A stretch of DNA of 64,000 bases from Caenorhabditis remanei (Eukaryota; Nematoda; Chromadorea; Rhabditida; Rhabditidae): contig NC_071332.1 in NCBI RefSeq assembly GCF_010183535.1, positions 21,762,001 through 21,826,000 of the forward strand, in the 5' to 3' direction. Of this stretch, positions 21,200 to 32,878 are shown one piece after another. Both the position numbers and the translations under genes were made by a program. The stretch's first letter is position 1; every line of letters starts with the position of its first letter. The notes under the pieces were generated by a model, which was given only the letters and a program-made list of their open reading frames with translations, made no database searches and was not told where the DNA came from.

Positions 21200-24100
21200 A
21201 TGAGCAATGTACCATCGACATCAAGGTGAAAATATAAAATTTTGAAAATAATTATTTTTCGAACGATTTCAGAGAAAATAGCCGCAATGCTAGTGAGACT
21301 TCCAGCCTTCAGGACTTACTAGTAAATGTAGAAGCGAATGATTTAACGAGTGCAATAAATGAGGAAGTATCGATTCACATGTCAGCACCACCATCGCCGG
21401 AGACACCCAGAAAAATCGATTTTGAGTCGGAAATGTATTATTTTCAAGCTAAAAAAACTGAAAAATTTATAAAAATCACTAGTTTCAGAGAATCGCCGAA
21501 ATCTGCTGGAATTCGACGACGACTAACGCTGAAGAGCTCGATAGGCAGTGATTTAGAAGATGATGTGGGTATTAAAATCGAAAAATAGATTTTGAGTAGA
21601 GAAATAGTGAAAAAAGTCAAGTTTCTGAGCTAAAAATCGTGAAAATTCACTTTTTAATGCCCGAAATCGCTGTAAATCAACAGTTTCACCCCGAAAAACC
21701 TCAAAAATTCACATTTTATTGATCAGAAACTTTCAAAAAATAAATTTCAGCCCTCAGATTTCAAAATTTCAACTGAAAAACTTGGGAAAACACTAAAAAT
21801 ATCACTAAAAATGGCATTTAGCGTGAATTTTCCATTAAAATCGTATTTTTTTAACTGTTAAACACATATTTTGAGCCTGAGGACATCCGGACACACATAC
21901 AGACATCTGGACAATCACAAACCTAGATTCTCCAATTAATGACTCAAAAATCACGAAAATTAGCTAGTTTTCTAGCTCAAAATGCTAATTTTCACAGCAT
22001 TTGACATCCGGACACACAGAAAGACATCTGGACAATCAGATACCCAAAATTTCAAACTTCTGACTTAAGAAACACGAGAATTAGCTCATTTTCAAGCTGA
22101 AAATCCTAATTTTTACAAATATTCGATATCCGCCGGACACACATAAAAACATCTGGACAATCGCATACCCAAAATATCCAATTTCTGTGTTAAAATCACG
22201 AAAATAAGCTAATTTTCAAGCTAGAAAACCTAATTTTTAAAACATTTGACATCTGGACACACAGAAAGACATCCGGGCACTTACACACTCAAAATCTCCA
22301 ACTTCTGTCTCAAAAATCACGAAAATTAGCTAATGTTCAAGCTAGAAAGACTAATTTTTGCAATAATAGACGTCCGGACTCTTAAACACTCAAGATTTCA
22401 AATTTCTGGCTCAAAATTCACGAAAATTAGCTAATTTTCAAGCTAGAAAAAGTAATTTTCATAACAATAGACATCCGGACACACAGACGGACATCTAGAC
22501 AATCGCATATCCAAAATATCCAATTTCTGACTCGAAAAACACGAGAATTAGCTCATTTTCAAGCTAAAAATCCCATTTTTTCACACAAAATCCCTTCAAA
22601 TCTTCAATTTTTGCATTTTCAGCCCGAAAAATGCACTCCGATCAGAAAACCGTCTCGAATTTCATATGATGAACGACTCACTGTGATATGCGATAGTCAG
22701 ACGTCTTCTCCCCTCCGTATGTTTCAATTCATTGGAAATTTCAAAAAATTCCAAAATAGTTTCAGAAACACCATCACCATCAGTAGAACGAGAACGAGCA
22801 CCGTTTGATGATGTATTTCAACCGAAAGGGTTTTTCAGCTTCTTCTGGGAAGAGTTGACGAGGTAGAGGAGTGGAAAAAACGCATTTTCTGACTTAAAAT
22901 GCGTGAAAAATCGGGTTTCCTTCATAGAAAACCGATTAAAAGTGCTCAAAACTCAATTTTCACTTCGAAAATTGCATTTTTTTGACTGAAAATATTTTTA
23001 AAATTGATCAAAAATCGTGTTTTTGAGTGGAAAGATCAGAATAGCCACAAAACCATCACAATTCAAGCTAAAATTGAATAATCGCTGACTCAAGCAAGAT
23101 TTCGACTAGAAATGCTCTTTTTCAGCTAAAAATTCAATTTTCACTGGTAAAAATCGCAAAAACTCCATTTTTTCTGTCTGAAATAGTCCAGACTGCGGAA
23201 TAGTTAAATGAGCATGTATACATGTAAAAATCAACTAATTATCACTAAAAAGCACCCGAAAACCTTCAAAATCAAATTTTCTCACTTTTCACAACTGAAA
23301 ATCATTCAGAAATTGAAATTACGACCTTTAGTATATTAAATGTCGACCCAGATCATATTTCTGCACTCTTCCCAGAGATTCTACATAATCATGTTGCTAA
23401 TGGAGACTATGTTGTCATAGTAACCAAATAGAGACGTGGGAATTTCAAATTCGTTGTTTTTATATTAAAATTCGGTTGAAAATGGTAAAAACTTATCTAA
23501 AAGCATCGAAAAAGCTGAAATTTTGACTTAATTGATTAGAAATAATGTCGTTTTTTGATCCCAGACAAGGAAATTATAGGCAAAAAGCACATTTTCATAG
23601 AAAATGTTTCATTTTCTTATTAGCAGCACACCCCTCTTACAACTGCGCTCCACCGCAAACGAGAGAGTATCGGTGAGAGACGCAGAGTTTTTTCTCACGC
23701 CGACACAGATTTTAAGAGTTTTTGACTTATTTCTGCTAATTTTCATAATAACTTACAAAAATACGCGAAAATTGGTCAAAAACTGTAAAAATCTGTGTCG
23801 GCTCGAGAAAAAACTCTGCGTCGTCTCTCGTCGATACTCTCTCGTTTGCGGTGGGGCGCATTTGTAAGAAGAGTAGACTGCTAATAAGAAACTGAAACAT
23901 TTTCTATGAAAAGGAGCTTTTTACCTATAATTTCCTTGTCTGGGATCAAAAACGGCATAGTTTTTAGTTATTTGAGTCAAAATTTCAGCTTTTTCGATGC
24001 TTTTAGATAAGTTTTTACCATTTTCCACCGAATTTTAATATAAAAACAACGAATTTGAAATTCCCGCGTCTCTATTTGGTTACTATGATGGAATTGGTCA

Positions 24101-27100
24101 ACAACTGTGAAAATCTGTGTCGGCGCTAGAAGAAAACTCTGCGTCTCTTATTGTCGAAATAAAAAAAGTGATACCCGGTGTTTGCGGACTCAATGCTAAT
24201 TTTAATAATTTTGCATTGAGTCCGCAAACACCCGGGTATCACTTTTTTATTTCGACAATACCGATACTCTCGTTTACGGTGGGGCGCAGTTGTAAGAGGG
24301 GTGTGCTGCTAATACTCAAAATTTCAGCTTTTTGAGCCAAAAAACTGAAAAAATCCAGTTAAAAAGTTCGAAATTCATGATTTTCATCCAAAAATACCTC
24401 CAAACCCCTTATCATTCTAGAGGCTACTCCCTGCACAACGACCATGCGCGGTTCTCGGAGAAACGACGGAAAGTGTATGCATTCCTTCGAATTCCACTGG
24501 AATTGGAGCAATTTTTGGCCTATGGACTACTTCAATGCATCGATTCCTTCTTCTATCTATTCACTTTTCTGCCTCTCAGGTTTTTGGTAAGTTTCAGGGT
24601 ATTGTTTGAAAAAGAAACTCCAATTTTTATCGAAAAGCTTCGGAAAAATCGTAAAAATTCTCAAAATCTTAAATTTTGAGCCAAAAATTGAGTTTTTAGA
24701 GCGAAAATTCACCACTTTACCTTTTTTCCAGCCAAAAATCGGATTTCCAGTCGAAAATCCGTTTTTTTTGATGAATTAGAGAATCTAGAAATTCAAGGGG
24801 AAAATTCGAAAATTTCGGCTTAAAATCTGGTTCTTAAGGGCTGAAAATTCCGTAAAAGCCACGTTTTTAGATTAAAAATCTCGATTTCAACGTAAAAATC
24901 GGATTTTGAGCTCAAAAATCCCGTAGTATAGACTAAAAATCCGGGTTCCAAGCGATTTTTGAACGTAAAAAGGCTGAAATAAACGATTTCAAAAAACCGC
25001 GATTTTCGGCCCAAAAATCCCGTAGAATCCAGATTTTCAGTCATTTTTTGAATTCCAGATGTCAATATTCGGTGCCTTACTCCGTGTGAAACGATGGACA
25101 TCTGCAGAGACTTGTGATTTCCTAAAAGTCCTGATTATCTTCGCCGCTTCTATGTTAATTAGAGAGATTGGTAGGTTTCGACCTCTATTAGAAGAGCACC
25201 CCCATCAAGTTTCAGATTCATCATTTCTATATCATCAAGTACGCAGTCAGGGAACTATCAAATTGTATATTTTCTATAATATGTTGGAGGTCGCCGATCG
25301 ATTGTTTAGTAGTTTGGGACAGGTGAGAACAACAAGGAATATTTATGATTTTTAAGAAAAAACTGAATTTTTCGATGTTTTTTTAGCTGAAACCGTCAAA
25401 ACCAGACCAAAAATTGGGGTCTGGCGCGCCATACAACTAAAATAGTCGGATTTTGAAGAATCCCGTTATTTTAGCTTCATTTGTTTTGCCTGGCGCACCT
25501 TGGGAGCGTTCTGCATTCAGAAACATCGAATTTTTAAGATCTGAGCGTCTGGAAATGGAAAAATCGGAATTTTTAGCCGGATTTCCAGATTTATTATCAA
25601 CAAATCTTATCCGGCATGTTACTCGCTGCAAAATTAATATTTCGAAACGAAAAATATACCAAAATGTAGATCTCAGCGAGGTCTATTCCTCTGGTATGAA
25701 ACGTTGTACCGCTGGCATGGTTAGAGTGTCAAAAAAGGTGAAAATGACACTTCCGCAGTACAAAAAAGAATCCTGTATCATATCAGAGACATAGACCTTG
25801 CTGAGAGCTACATTTCGGTATATTTTTTAGCTCAGAATATTAATTTTGAAGCGAGTTACGTGCCGTACCGCATAAATGCGCTTTCCGAATGGAAAATAAG
25901 ATTTATAGAATTTTTTGCACTCAAAAATGTCAATTTTTGAACTAAAAACTGATTTTTTCGATATTTTCGGACGAATTTTCAGCATTTTTATCAACAAATC
26001 TTATCCGGCATGTAACTCGCGTCAAAATGCATATTATGAATCCAAAAATATACCGAAATGTAGATCTCAGCGAGGTCTATGCCTCTGATATGATACAGGA
26101 TTCTTTTTTGTACCGCGGGATGGGTTAGAGTGTCATTTTGAAGCGAGTTACGTGACGGACAGAATTTGTTGATAAAAATGCTAAAAATCCGGCTTACAAT
26201 ACAGGAAGATTCAGTATTTGGTTCAAAAATTGGCTTTTTTGAGTGCAAAGAATACCAAAAATCATATTTGCACGGCACGCTTCTTACAACTTTGTAAGAA
26301 CTGGGGTGAGCTAACAAATATTCAGAAGTTTCAAAAATGCTAAATTTTTTGCTTTTCCCTCGTCCCTTAATCATCCTTCCTCTTACAGGACATGTTCGAC
26401 GCGCTCCTCTTCACAGCCAACTCAGAGAAACGTGTCTCACCCGGCCATATCGTCCGCACTACTCTCCATCTCATCGTTGCCATCGTCTACGCGACAATTC
26501 ACTCATTTCTAGTCATTCTTCAGGCAACTGTACTCAATGTCGCCTTTAATTCTCATAATCAAACAGTTCTGGCTATTATGATGAGCAATAATTTCGTCGA
26601 GTTGAAAGGAGCCGTCTTCAAGAAATTTGCGAAGGCAAATCTATTCCAGATGGCTTGTAGTGATGTTAGAGAGAGATTCCATATCTATGCATTGCTATTT
26701 GTTGTGATGATTAGGAATATGACGGCCGTGAATTGGAATATCGACTCGTTTGCAGAGATGGTGCCGGATATTGTGAGTAGATACCGAGGAACAGCTGGAA
26801 ATTCGGAAAAACAGGCACACAGACAGACAAAAATCACAAAAATTGCATTACAATCAATGTCTAGATTCCATAAATCGGGAATCTGGACACCTGGACACGC
26901 AGACAGACAGACAAGAAGCATACAGACCTTCAGTGGTCTTTCTTAGGCTCCGCCCATCTTTTCATAAGCTTTTCGTAAATTTCGAAACGAAAAATCATCG
27001 AATTTGACATTTTCCTGATAAAAATCCATTTTTTTTTCTTGATTTTCGCCGCATTTTCAGTTATTTTCAATAGCTTTGAACAGATTTTTAACGAGAAATG

Positions 27101-29226
27101 CCTTTTTTGTGCCATTTCCTTAATTTCTGGCGGTTTTCGATGTTCCAAATCGATTTGTTTTACCCAAACTGCAAATTTTTAGCCAATTTAAGCAGATTTT
27201 TGGTGAATTCCAAACTATTTTGACAATTTTCCGGCTATTTTCAATCCAAAAATTCGGAATTTGATACAGAACAATGTATAGATTTCAAAATTTGACAGAA
27301 ATAAGGAATCTAGACATCTGGACATACAGACAGACAGGAAGCATAGATTTTCAACCAGTGAGATAGCTGAAAATCGTGAATTTTCAGAAGGTTTTCATAA
27401 ATTTTGAAACGAAATAACTATTTCTGTTTTTTTTGGCTATCTAAGTTGTGCGGAATGCGCCCTAGGAAGCTATATAGAAATATACAGACATCCGGACAAA
27501 CAGACAGACAGACAGACAGAAAACATACATTTTCAACCAGTGAGACAGCTGAAAATCGAGAATTTCATGACTCCGCCCATTTTTCAGAAGCTTTTCATAC
27601 ATTTTGAAACGAAAAACCAATTTTTGCGTTTTTTGGCGAGTTAGCTGGGCGGAAACTTAATTTAGACAAACGTGGACAATCAGACACACCGACAGACAGA
27701 ATCCCATGTTCCTAATTTACACCCCCTCTCTCTAATTACCCCTAATTGCCCCTAATCACCACCCAATTTCCAGATAATGGTAGTGGGATGTGAGTATTTC
27801 GTCGATTGGCTCAAACACGCGTTCATCACGAAATTCAACGAAATCAACTCGGAAGTGTACAAAGATTTCACGATAACGATAGCGTTCGATGTGATTCGGA
27901 GTAGAGATCAGAGTGCATTCAGTGACTATTCGGATCAAGTTGCGAGACGGATGGGATTCATTCCGATTCCACTATCGATCATGATTATTCGAGTGTTGAG
28001 TCAGACATTCACTCTCGATAATTGGGGATCCATTATGATTTTTGGTTAGTAGAAGATGGGCCCAAATTATATTTTTCTGAAAGACCAGACACAGGGCTAC
28101 ATTTTTGTAATTGACAACTTTTCAATAGCTCCGCCCACTTTTGAGATATACGCCTTTAAAGATGCTAGGGGAGAGAGAGATAGTAGAGAAGTCTGACTGT
28201 CTGCGTCTCTTTCTTGCAGAGATATCTAAAAGTAGTCAACTAATAGGTCATAGAGAATTTTATGTTGATCATTTTTCTAGTTGACAATTTTTTGATAGCT
28301 CCGCCCACTTTTGAGATATGCGACTTGAAAGATGCTAGGAGGGAGAGAGAGATAGTAGAGAGTGCCTTACTGTCTGCGTCTCTTTCTTGCAGAGATATCA
28401 GAAAGTGGTCAACTACAAAGTCATAGAGAAATTGATGCTGATCATTTTTGTAGTTGACAACTTTTGGATAGCTCCGCCCACTTTTGAGATGTGTGGCTTA
28501 AAACAAAAGAAACTTTAGATTTGAAGCCCCCCTCTCATTTTCAGTAATCGGTTGGCTCCTCCTTCTCGCGATCAAAATCTGCAACGGAGTGATAATGTTG
28601 GGCAAAGCGTGTCAACACGTGAAACGTTTCCGTGATATACAGGCGAGATCCGAATTCGAGTTATTCCGGAAACGAATGGTCGAGAAGAAGAGTAAATCGG
28701 CACCTAACTCGCCGAGAATGTCGTTGATCGATTTTACGGGTTAGTGGACATCTGGATTCTTGGATTCTTGGATAGACAAATTTCAGATGTCCTCCATCAA
28801 CCGGCCGCTGGAAAAGGGTTTACTGTATCCGATATGCTTAGCCAGTGGGATGAATTACAGCCGAGTCTGCTCTCCGAAATGCGTCGTAGCACCGACCGCG
28901 AGACGGCCGTCTCCGGTCTAATGGGTCGGAGCGATGAGCGGACTCCTAGACGGGCGGTCAGTATGGCTCACATCCCCAGAAGAGACCGAAGTGAACCACC
29001 ACCGGCGAGTAGTGAGCAGGAGACACCGATGGATTCAGATGACGCGCCACCGACGATGATGATGCCGACGGCTTCGAATACAACGAACTCTGAACAAGCG
29101 TCGCCGACGAAGAAGAAGGCGCCGGCACCGGTGTCTGCGACGATGTCGACGACGAAGTCTTCTGATGAGTTGGCGGATGTGACTGCTTATAAGATGCCGG
29201 AGCAAGGGATACAGAGGATTGAGTAA
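21200..29226 (+). CDS. tapt-1: TAPT1 homologue, multi-pass membrane protein
   Basis: Twelve exons: 21200-21225, 21273-21434, 21489-21564, 22623-22716, 22766-22862, 24421-24586, 25059-25170, 25216-25322, 26389-26772, 27774-28044, 28545-28739, 28787-29226. Phases agree throughout and give 709 residues. Residues 140-500 match the TAPT1/DUF747 family: the WEELTRGYSLHNDHARFSEK block, then RRKVYAFLRIPLELE, a FLYLFTFLPLR-type membrane segment, the DMFDALLF and ATIHSFLVILQATVLNVAFN segments, and a conserved KHAFITKFNEI block. The N-terminus (about 110 residues) and the C-terminal 200 residues are disordered, Ser/Thr/Pro/Glu-rich. In vertebrates TAPT1 lies at the ciliary base and secretory membranes and is needed for axial patterning and ciliogenesis; the same role here is inference. 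The symbol follows the C. elegans naming for this family. Its introns are exceptionally repeat-rich. Confidence 0.9.
21881..22590. repeat. Tandem array of about six 120-bp units in a TAPT1 intron
   Basis: Units start near 21881, 22003, 22126, 22248, 22368 and 22470. Each begins GACATCCGGACACACA or a variant, then AGACATCTGGACAATC, CCAATTTCTGACTCAAAAA, CACGAAAATTAGCTAATTTT and CAAGCTAGAAA. Copies differ by substitutions and small indels. Confidence 0.7.
23411..24093. repeat. Large palindrome with arms of about 320 bp (TAPT1 intron 5)
   Basis: The outer end GTAACCAAATAGAGACG pairs with CGTCTCTATTTGGTTAC. Inside, the arms share GACAAGGAAATTATAGG, AGAAAATGTTTC, TTACAACTGCGCTCCACCGC and an ACTCTGCGTC block. 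The centre lies at about 23715-23775. It is probably a non-autonomous DNA transposon. Confidence 0.75.
24100..24316. repeat. Partial arm copy interrupted by a 108-bp near-perfect hairpin
   Basis: The flanks (AATCTGTGTCGGCGCTAGAA at the left; CTCTCGTTTACGGTGGGGCG and GTGTGCTGCTAATA at the right) repeat the right arm of the palindrome at 23411-24093. Between them, 24151-24258 is a separate hairpin starting TTGTCGAAATAAAAAAAGTG and ending with its inverted copy. Its arms are about 47 bp and differ at only one or two positions around a 14-bp AT spacer. Confidence 0.75.
25614..25864. repeat. Family G element copy (TAPT1 intron)
   Basis: CATGTTACTCGCTGCAAAAT at the left and GAAGCGAGTTACGTGCC at the right, with internal ATGTAGATCTCAGCGAGGTC and its complement. 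Confidence 0.6.
26008..26160. repeat. Family G element, truncated copy
   Basis: CATGTAACTCGCGTCAAAAT and AATGTAGATCTCAGCGAGGT are present, with GAAGCGAGTTACGTGACGG at the right. The part between is shorter than in the other copies. Confidence 0.55.
26880..27620. repeat. Direct repeats with CAGACAGACAGAC tracts (TAPT1 intron 9)
   Basis: Three diverged units near 26885, 27310 and 27485 each contain CATCTGGACA or CATCCGGACA, a (CAGA)n run, TTTTCAACCAGTGAGA or a variant, and a TTTTGAAACGAAA block. They fill the 1-kb intron. Confidence 0.55.
28090..28500. repeat. Cluster of family C hairpin repeats (TAPT1 intron 10)
   Basis: Three tandem partial copies (near 28090, 28255 and 28440) each carry TTTTGTAGTTGACAACTTTT or a variant followed by GATAGCTCCGCCCACTTTTG. 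The first two have GTCTGCGTCTCTTTCTTGC cores. This is the only place where family C is arrayed head to tail. Confidence 0.65.
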
Positions 29227-29457
29227 TAATATTGCGATTTTTATGTTTATTCCATTCATAAGACGGGTAGTACGGTATCCTTCCCGCGGTTTTTTTGTTT
29301 GTTAAATTTTTCTTGTTTTATAGCGGCGATTAAATGAGTTTGTTTGATAGACGAACACTTATTAAACATTTTATTATTATTTGAGACAAGGAGACGAGTT
29401 GGAAAGCAGGGAATGCATCCCATTTGAGATTGAAGATGACAGGAGTGTATAACCATC

Positions 29458-29999
29458 TTACCAGTCGTTTTTAGTGATCTTATGCTCGGCGTTCAAGATG
29501 TTTGGAAAGTTTAGTTCGACGGTATGACTGAAATTTCGAAGTTTCAAGAGTATAAATGTGTATATAAACGTACTTTCCAGATTGATAGAATTGGCCGAGT
29601 CCATCAATTGTCTGAGGAACAATACCGAAATCCTTGGTTGACCCATCATCAGTGCAATCGTGAGAGATGACGAGTGCCACGTCGTAATCTGTGGCGAGTT
29701 CCGTTATATTAGTGGAGAACTTGAGGTCGTAGGAGTATGGTTTATGGGCTACTTGAAATGGTGTCTTGGCAAGTTCTCGGAAACTGTGGCTGGAACATGG
29801 GTACTGACGAAGTCACATAGATATTAAATACGTACCGGTAATCGAATGAATATTCACGAGCATAAATCTGGTAACGCAGAACTACTTTCGGGCACTCGAT
29901 CTTCCCATAGAAGTGGAAGTGGGTCATGGGACGAGCATGCACATTGGAGAAGAGAAAGCAGACGGCCAGAGTGACCAGAAGGCAGGAGAGACGAGCCAT
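29458..29999 (-). CDS. Transthyretin-related (TTR-like) secreted protein
   Basis: Minus-strand exons 29999-29836, 29789-29574 and 29527-29458 give 149 residues. A signal peptide (1-22) is followed by FHFYGKIECPK, resembling the GxLxC opening of the nematode transthyretin-like family. SHDCTDDG in the second half resembles the family's conserved His/Cys region. Similarity is weaker than in the TTR genes near 50 kb, so this is a divergent member. These proteins are small extracellular beta-sandwiches; in C. elegans one member bridges phosphatidylserine on dying cells. The role of this one is not evident. The gene converges on TAPT1, with 231 bp between the stops. Confidence 0.62.
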
Positions 30000-30366
30000 C
30001 TCAAATGGAGAATTGAAGCAGAGGCAGTGATTCAATAATTGGTTTTTTCTCCGCTTTCTCCGACTATTTATGCGAAATTTGTCCCAGTAACCTTTGAGCA
30101 AAGTTAACCTTCAGAGCAGAGAATATCACGTTTCTAATTGCTTAATTTTAACTGTAAATCGTGAGATTGAAAAGTACTGTCAGAAGGGGCAACTTCCCAG
30201 CTTGCAAACCCGGCCGCACACCAATTTTCCATTTCAATTAACGCGCTTAATGTTGTATGATAAGCTAGAAAATCGTGTTCCACAAATGTCATGATTTCAA
30301 AAGTCTATCACTTAAAAAATATTTATTATAATTTATGAATGAAACAAGTAGTTCGGCTTTTATCCT

Positions 30367-30936
30367 TCATTTGTGTCTTTGTTCTTTTGCGGCAGGAAAA
30401 TCACTGTAATGAAGTTCCCTTTCCAAGTTCAACAAATCAGGGATGTCAAAAATGAGCTCCTTGCTGAATACTCATAATCGTTTTTTGATTGCTTTCATTG
30501 ATAACTTACTCCTGATTTTTATCAAACAATCCTGGTCCAGGGCCTTTAGGGCCTTGATCAGGAAGTAGTTGGTAAAATACCTCTCTCCCGTCGTCTGTAC
30601 ACGTATGATAGAGTCCAATGGCGATTTCGAAATAGGTCTGTAACGCTTCTGTATCGTCCGTGGAGTGTTCGATATCGTATTTGTATGGTTTGATTCCCTC
30701 TTGTAGCTCTCCACTCTTCCACCTTTTTCCAACACTGAAAAAAATGACTTAGTTAATGTTTCCAGTTAACGATTTTCTTACTGGCTGTCAAACTCATAAA
30801 GTCTGACTTGGTAGTGCATGAAGTTTTTAGAGCACCCTACCGTCCCATGAAAACGATACTTGGTAAAAGATCCAAGAACGGGAGCACAGAGGAGGCTTGT
30901 GGTAATTAAGACAAGAAGATGGGAGAGATTGGCCAT
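30367..30936 (-). CDS. Divergent TTR-like secreted protein
   Basis: Minus-strand exons 30936-30782, 30734-30510 and 30463-30367 give 158 residues. The signal peptide (about 1-22) and FHGTVGCSKNFMHYQVRLYE match the N-terminal layout of its neighbour at 29458. The two genes share intron positions and phases (first intron after a phase-2 codon in both), so they are tandem paralogues. Later sequence (YHTCTDDGREVFYQ) aligns with SHDCTDDGSTKDFG of the neighbour. An upstream in-frame ATG exists, but the chosen start places the signal peptide at the N-terminus. Confidence 0.6.
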
Positions 30937-31274
30937 CTCTCGTTGAATATTGAACCAGTAGAGCTGAAGCAATAACTACTTTTCTCTACGGTTTTTTGAG
31001 TATTTATGGAGAATTTGCTCTGGTAACCTTCAAGTAAGGTGAACTTAAAAAGGCTAAAATTCGTTGTTCTCGTTTTTCCCCGATGACTTTAGAATTTTCT
31101 GGAAAGCTTCAATATAGAATGTGACCTACGCTGAAAATTTAGACATTGAGATGAATTTGCAGAAAACAATAGGCTCATTAATTTTAGCCTAATTTTTTCT
31201 AGTGGGACAAAATGACTATGTATAATGTTTGATCAGCAAAAAACCTTTTTTGTACAAAATATATTCACATACAG

Positions 31275-31635
31275 CATACTTGCAACGGGCCGGGCCGGGC
31301 CGGGCCGATTTGAGAATTTTCACCGGCCCGGCCCGGCCCGGCCCGGTCGGCCCGGGTCACAGTACAAAAATTTGAAAATTTGAATTTTTTTGAAAATTTT
31401 TTGATTTTTTCGCAAAAAAGTCGAATTTTCGACTATGTTTTTACATATCGATAAAACTCAAGTTTACATAGGATTTTTGACTATTTTTGACGAAAATTTC
31501 AAAAAATTTTGTGAAAAAATTGTGCTCATTTTTTGACTCCGGGCCGACCGGGCCGGGCCGGGCCGGCAACTTTCTCTACCGGCCCGGGCCGGGCCGACGG
31601 GCCGAGCCGGGCCGGGCCGATATTTTGCAAGTATG
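31275..31635. mobile_element. GGCCGG-rich hairpin element with 8-bp target duplication (hAT-like)
   Basis: The termini CATACTTGCAA and TTGCAAGTATG are inverted repeats. They are flanked by the direct repeat ACATACAG at 31267-31274 and 31636-31643. An 8-bp duplication is characteristic of hAT transposons. Inside, two blocks built of (GGCCG)n and (CCGGC)n units flank an AT-rich middle that contains no significant open frame. GC content is far above the surroundings. Confidence 0.8.
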
Positions 31636-32564
31636 ACATACAGCAATGTTCATTTAAATTAGATGCCACTTTTTCGTTTTTGTAGAGTTTTTCTATCTTT
31701 GAGAGTTAGATGCAACTGTTTCTGTGGTTTATTTGTAGATCAAAACATTTTTTTCTAGTTGACACCGGAAATCGGTTGAGAAAGAAATTACTTCAATCAC
31801 ATAGAGAGTGCTTCTATGAAACAGATGTTCCCGGTCAAAATGATATCATATTTTGCCTTTTTCGGTTGAAAACTTTGAGAGTGTGTAATATTAAGAGGCG
31901 TTGTCTGAAAGAAGAGGCCTTGGCACAGTTGCAAAAAGTAGTTTCAATCCGAACTCTTTTCACAGCATATGTCCTATGGTAGGGATTTACAAAAAATATG
32001 TCACCAGTCCCCTGTGACGTCATCCTAGGAAAATATGCACAATGATTGACTTTTCACCCAAAAATTCATAAAAATTTAAATTTTCCAGATGACATCGGGA
32101 AACTTTTGTAACATGTTAGATATGTTTTTGATTACCTCCACACAAATTTCCAGCCCCCCAGACACCCCAGAAACCGTTCAGTTAAATTTCATTTTCATGG
32201 TTTTTCAACTTTTCTCGGAAATTCTCTCTAGAAATCCTCAAATTTTAAATCGTATACGTATTCCCCGCAAAAAGTTCTATTAGTGCCAATTAAAAACATT
32301 GAAAAGTAGACGGACCATTTTGAGATATTTCGATTTTTTCAAAATTTACATAAGGGTCCCCCCTTATGAAAATTTCATTTTTGACAAAAAAATCAAAAAA
32401 AATTTCCTCCGAAAATAATTAGAATATTGATAAAAAACTAAAAATAAGTCAATCCCGAAATATAAAATCTCAGAAATGCGTTTGAACGGATTCCGTTTTT
32501 TTGTTCTTCCAATTTTTTCGCCTTTTTCATCAATAATTTGTACAGAAGTCGGGAGAAATAACTT

Positions 32565-32725
32565 TTTCGATACGTAACTTGCTAGGGCGAGTCCGTGCAA
32601 AAAAGTCGTCAACTATAAAAATGGAGTTCTACTCTTGGTTTGTTCGATCCCATATAAAGTTATTTTGTGGGACAGTTAGTTTCACCCTGGCACACTCAAA
32701 GTTATTACAGATTCTGACACTGTAA
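32565..32725. repeat. Family B relic (right half)
   Basis: AAAAAAGTCGTCAACTATAA and a downstream CACCCTGGCACACTCAAAGTT block match the right half of family B. The left arm is missing or unrecognisable. Confidence 0.5.
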
Positions 32726-32878
32726 CAATTTCTGATTTAAATCATACGAATATGCATAATGTGATCAATCAAATGAAAATAGAGAGTTAATATTCAAATC
32801 AATTTTATTTCCAAGTGCAACCAGAACATGACATACGTCATTTCGGAGAAATTAAAACGAGTAAACAAGTTAAAACGG

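Larger units (their letters stand above)
30937..32878. other. Intergenic region
   Basis: No gene is supported. It contains the GGCC-rich hairpin element (31275-31635), a family B relic (32565-32725) and otherwise AT-rich sequence. Confidence 0.5.

Noticed and set aside
21881..22590. CRISPR-like array
   Set aside because: Eukaryotic intron. Units of 120 bp diverge along their length and there are no spacers between identical repeats.
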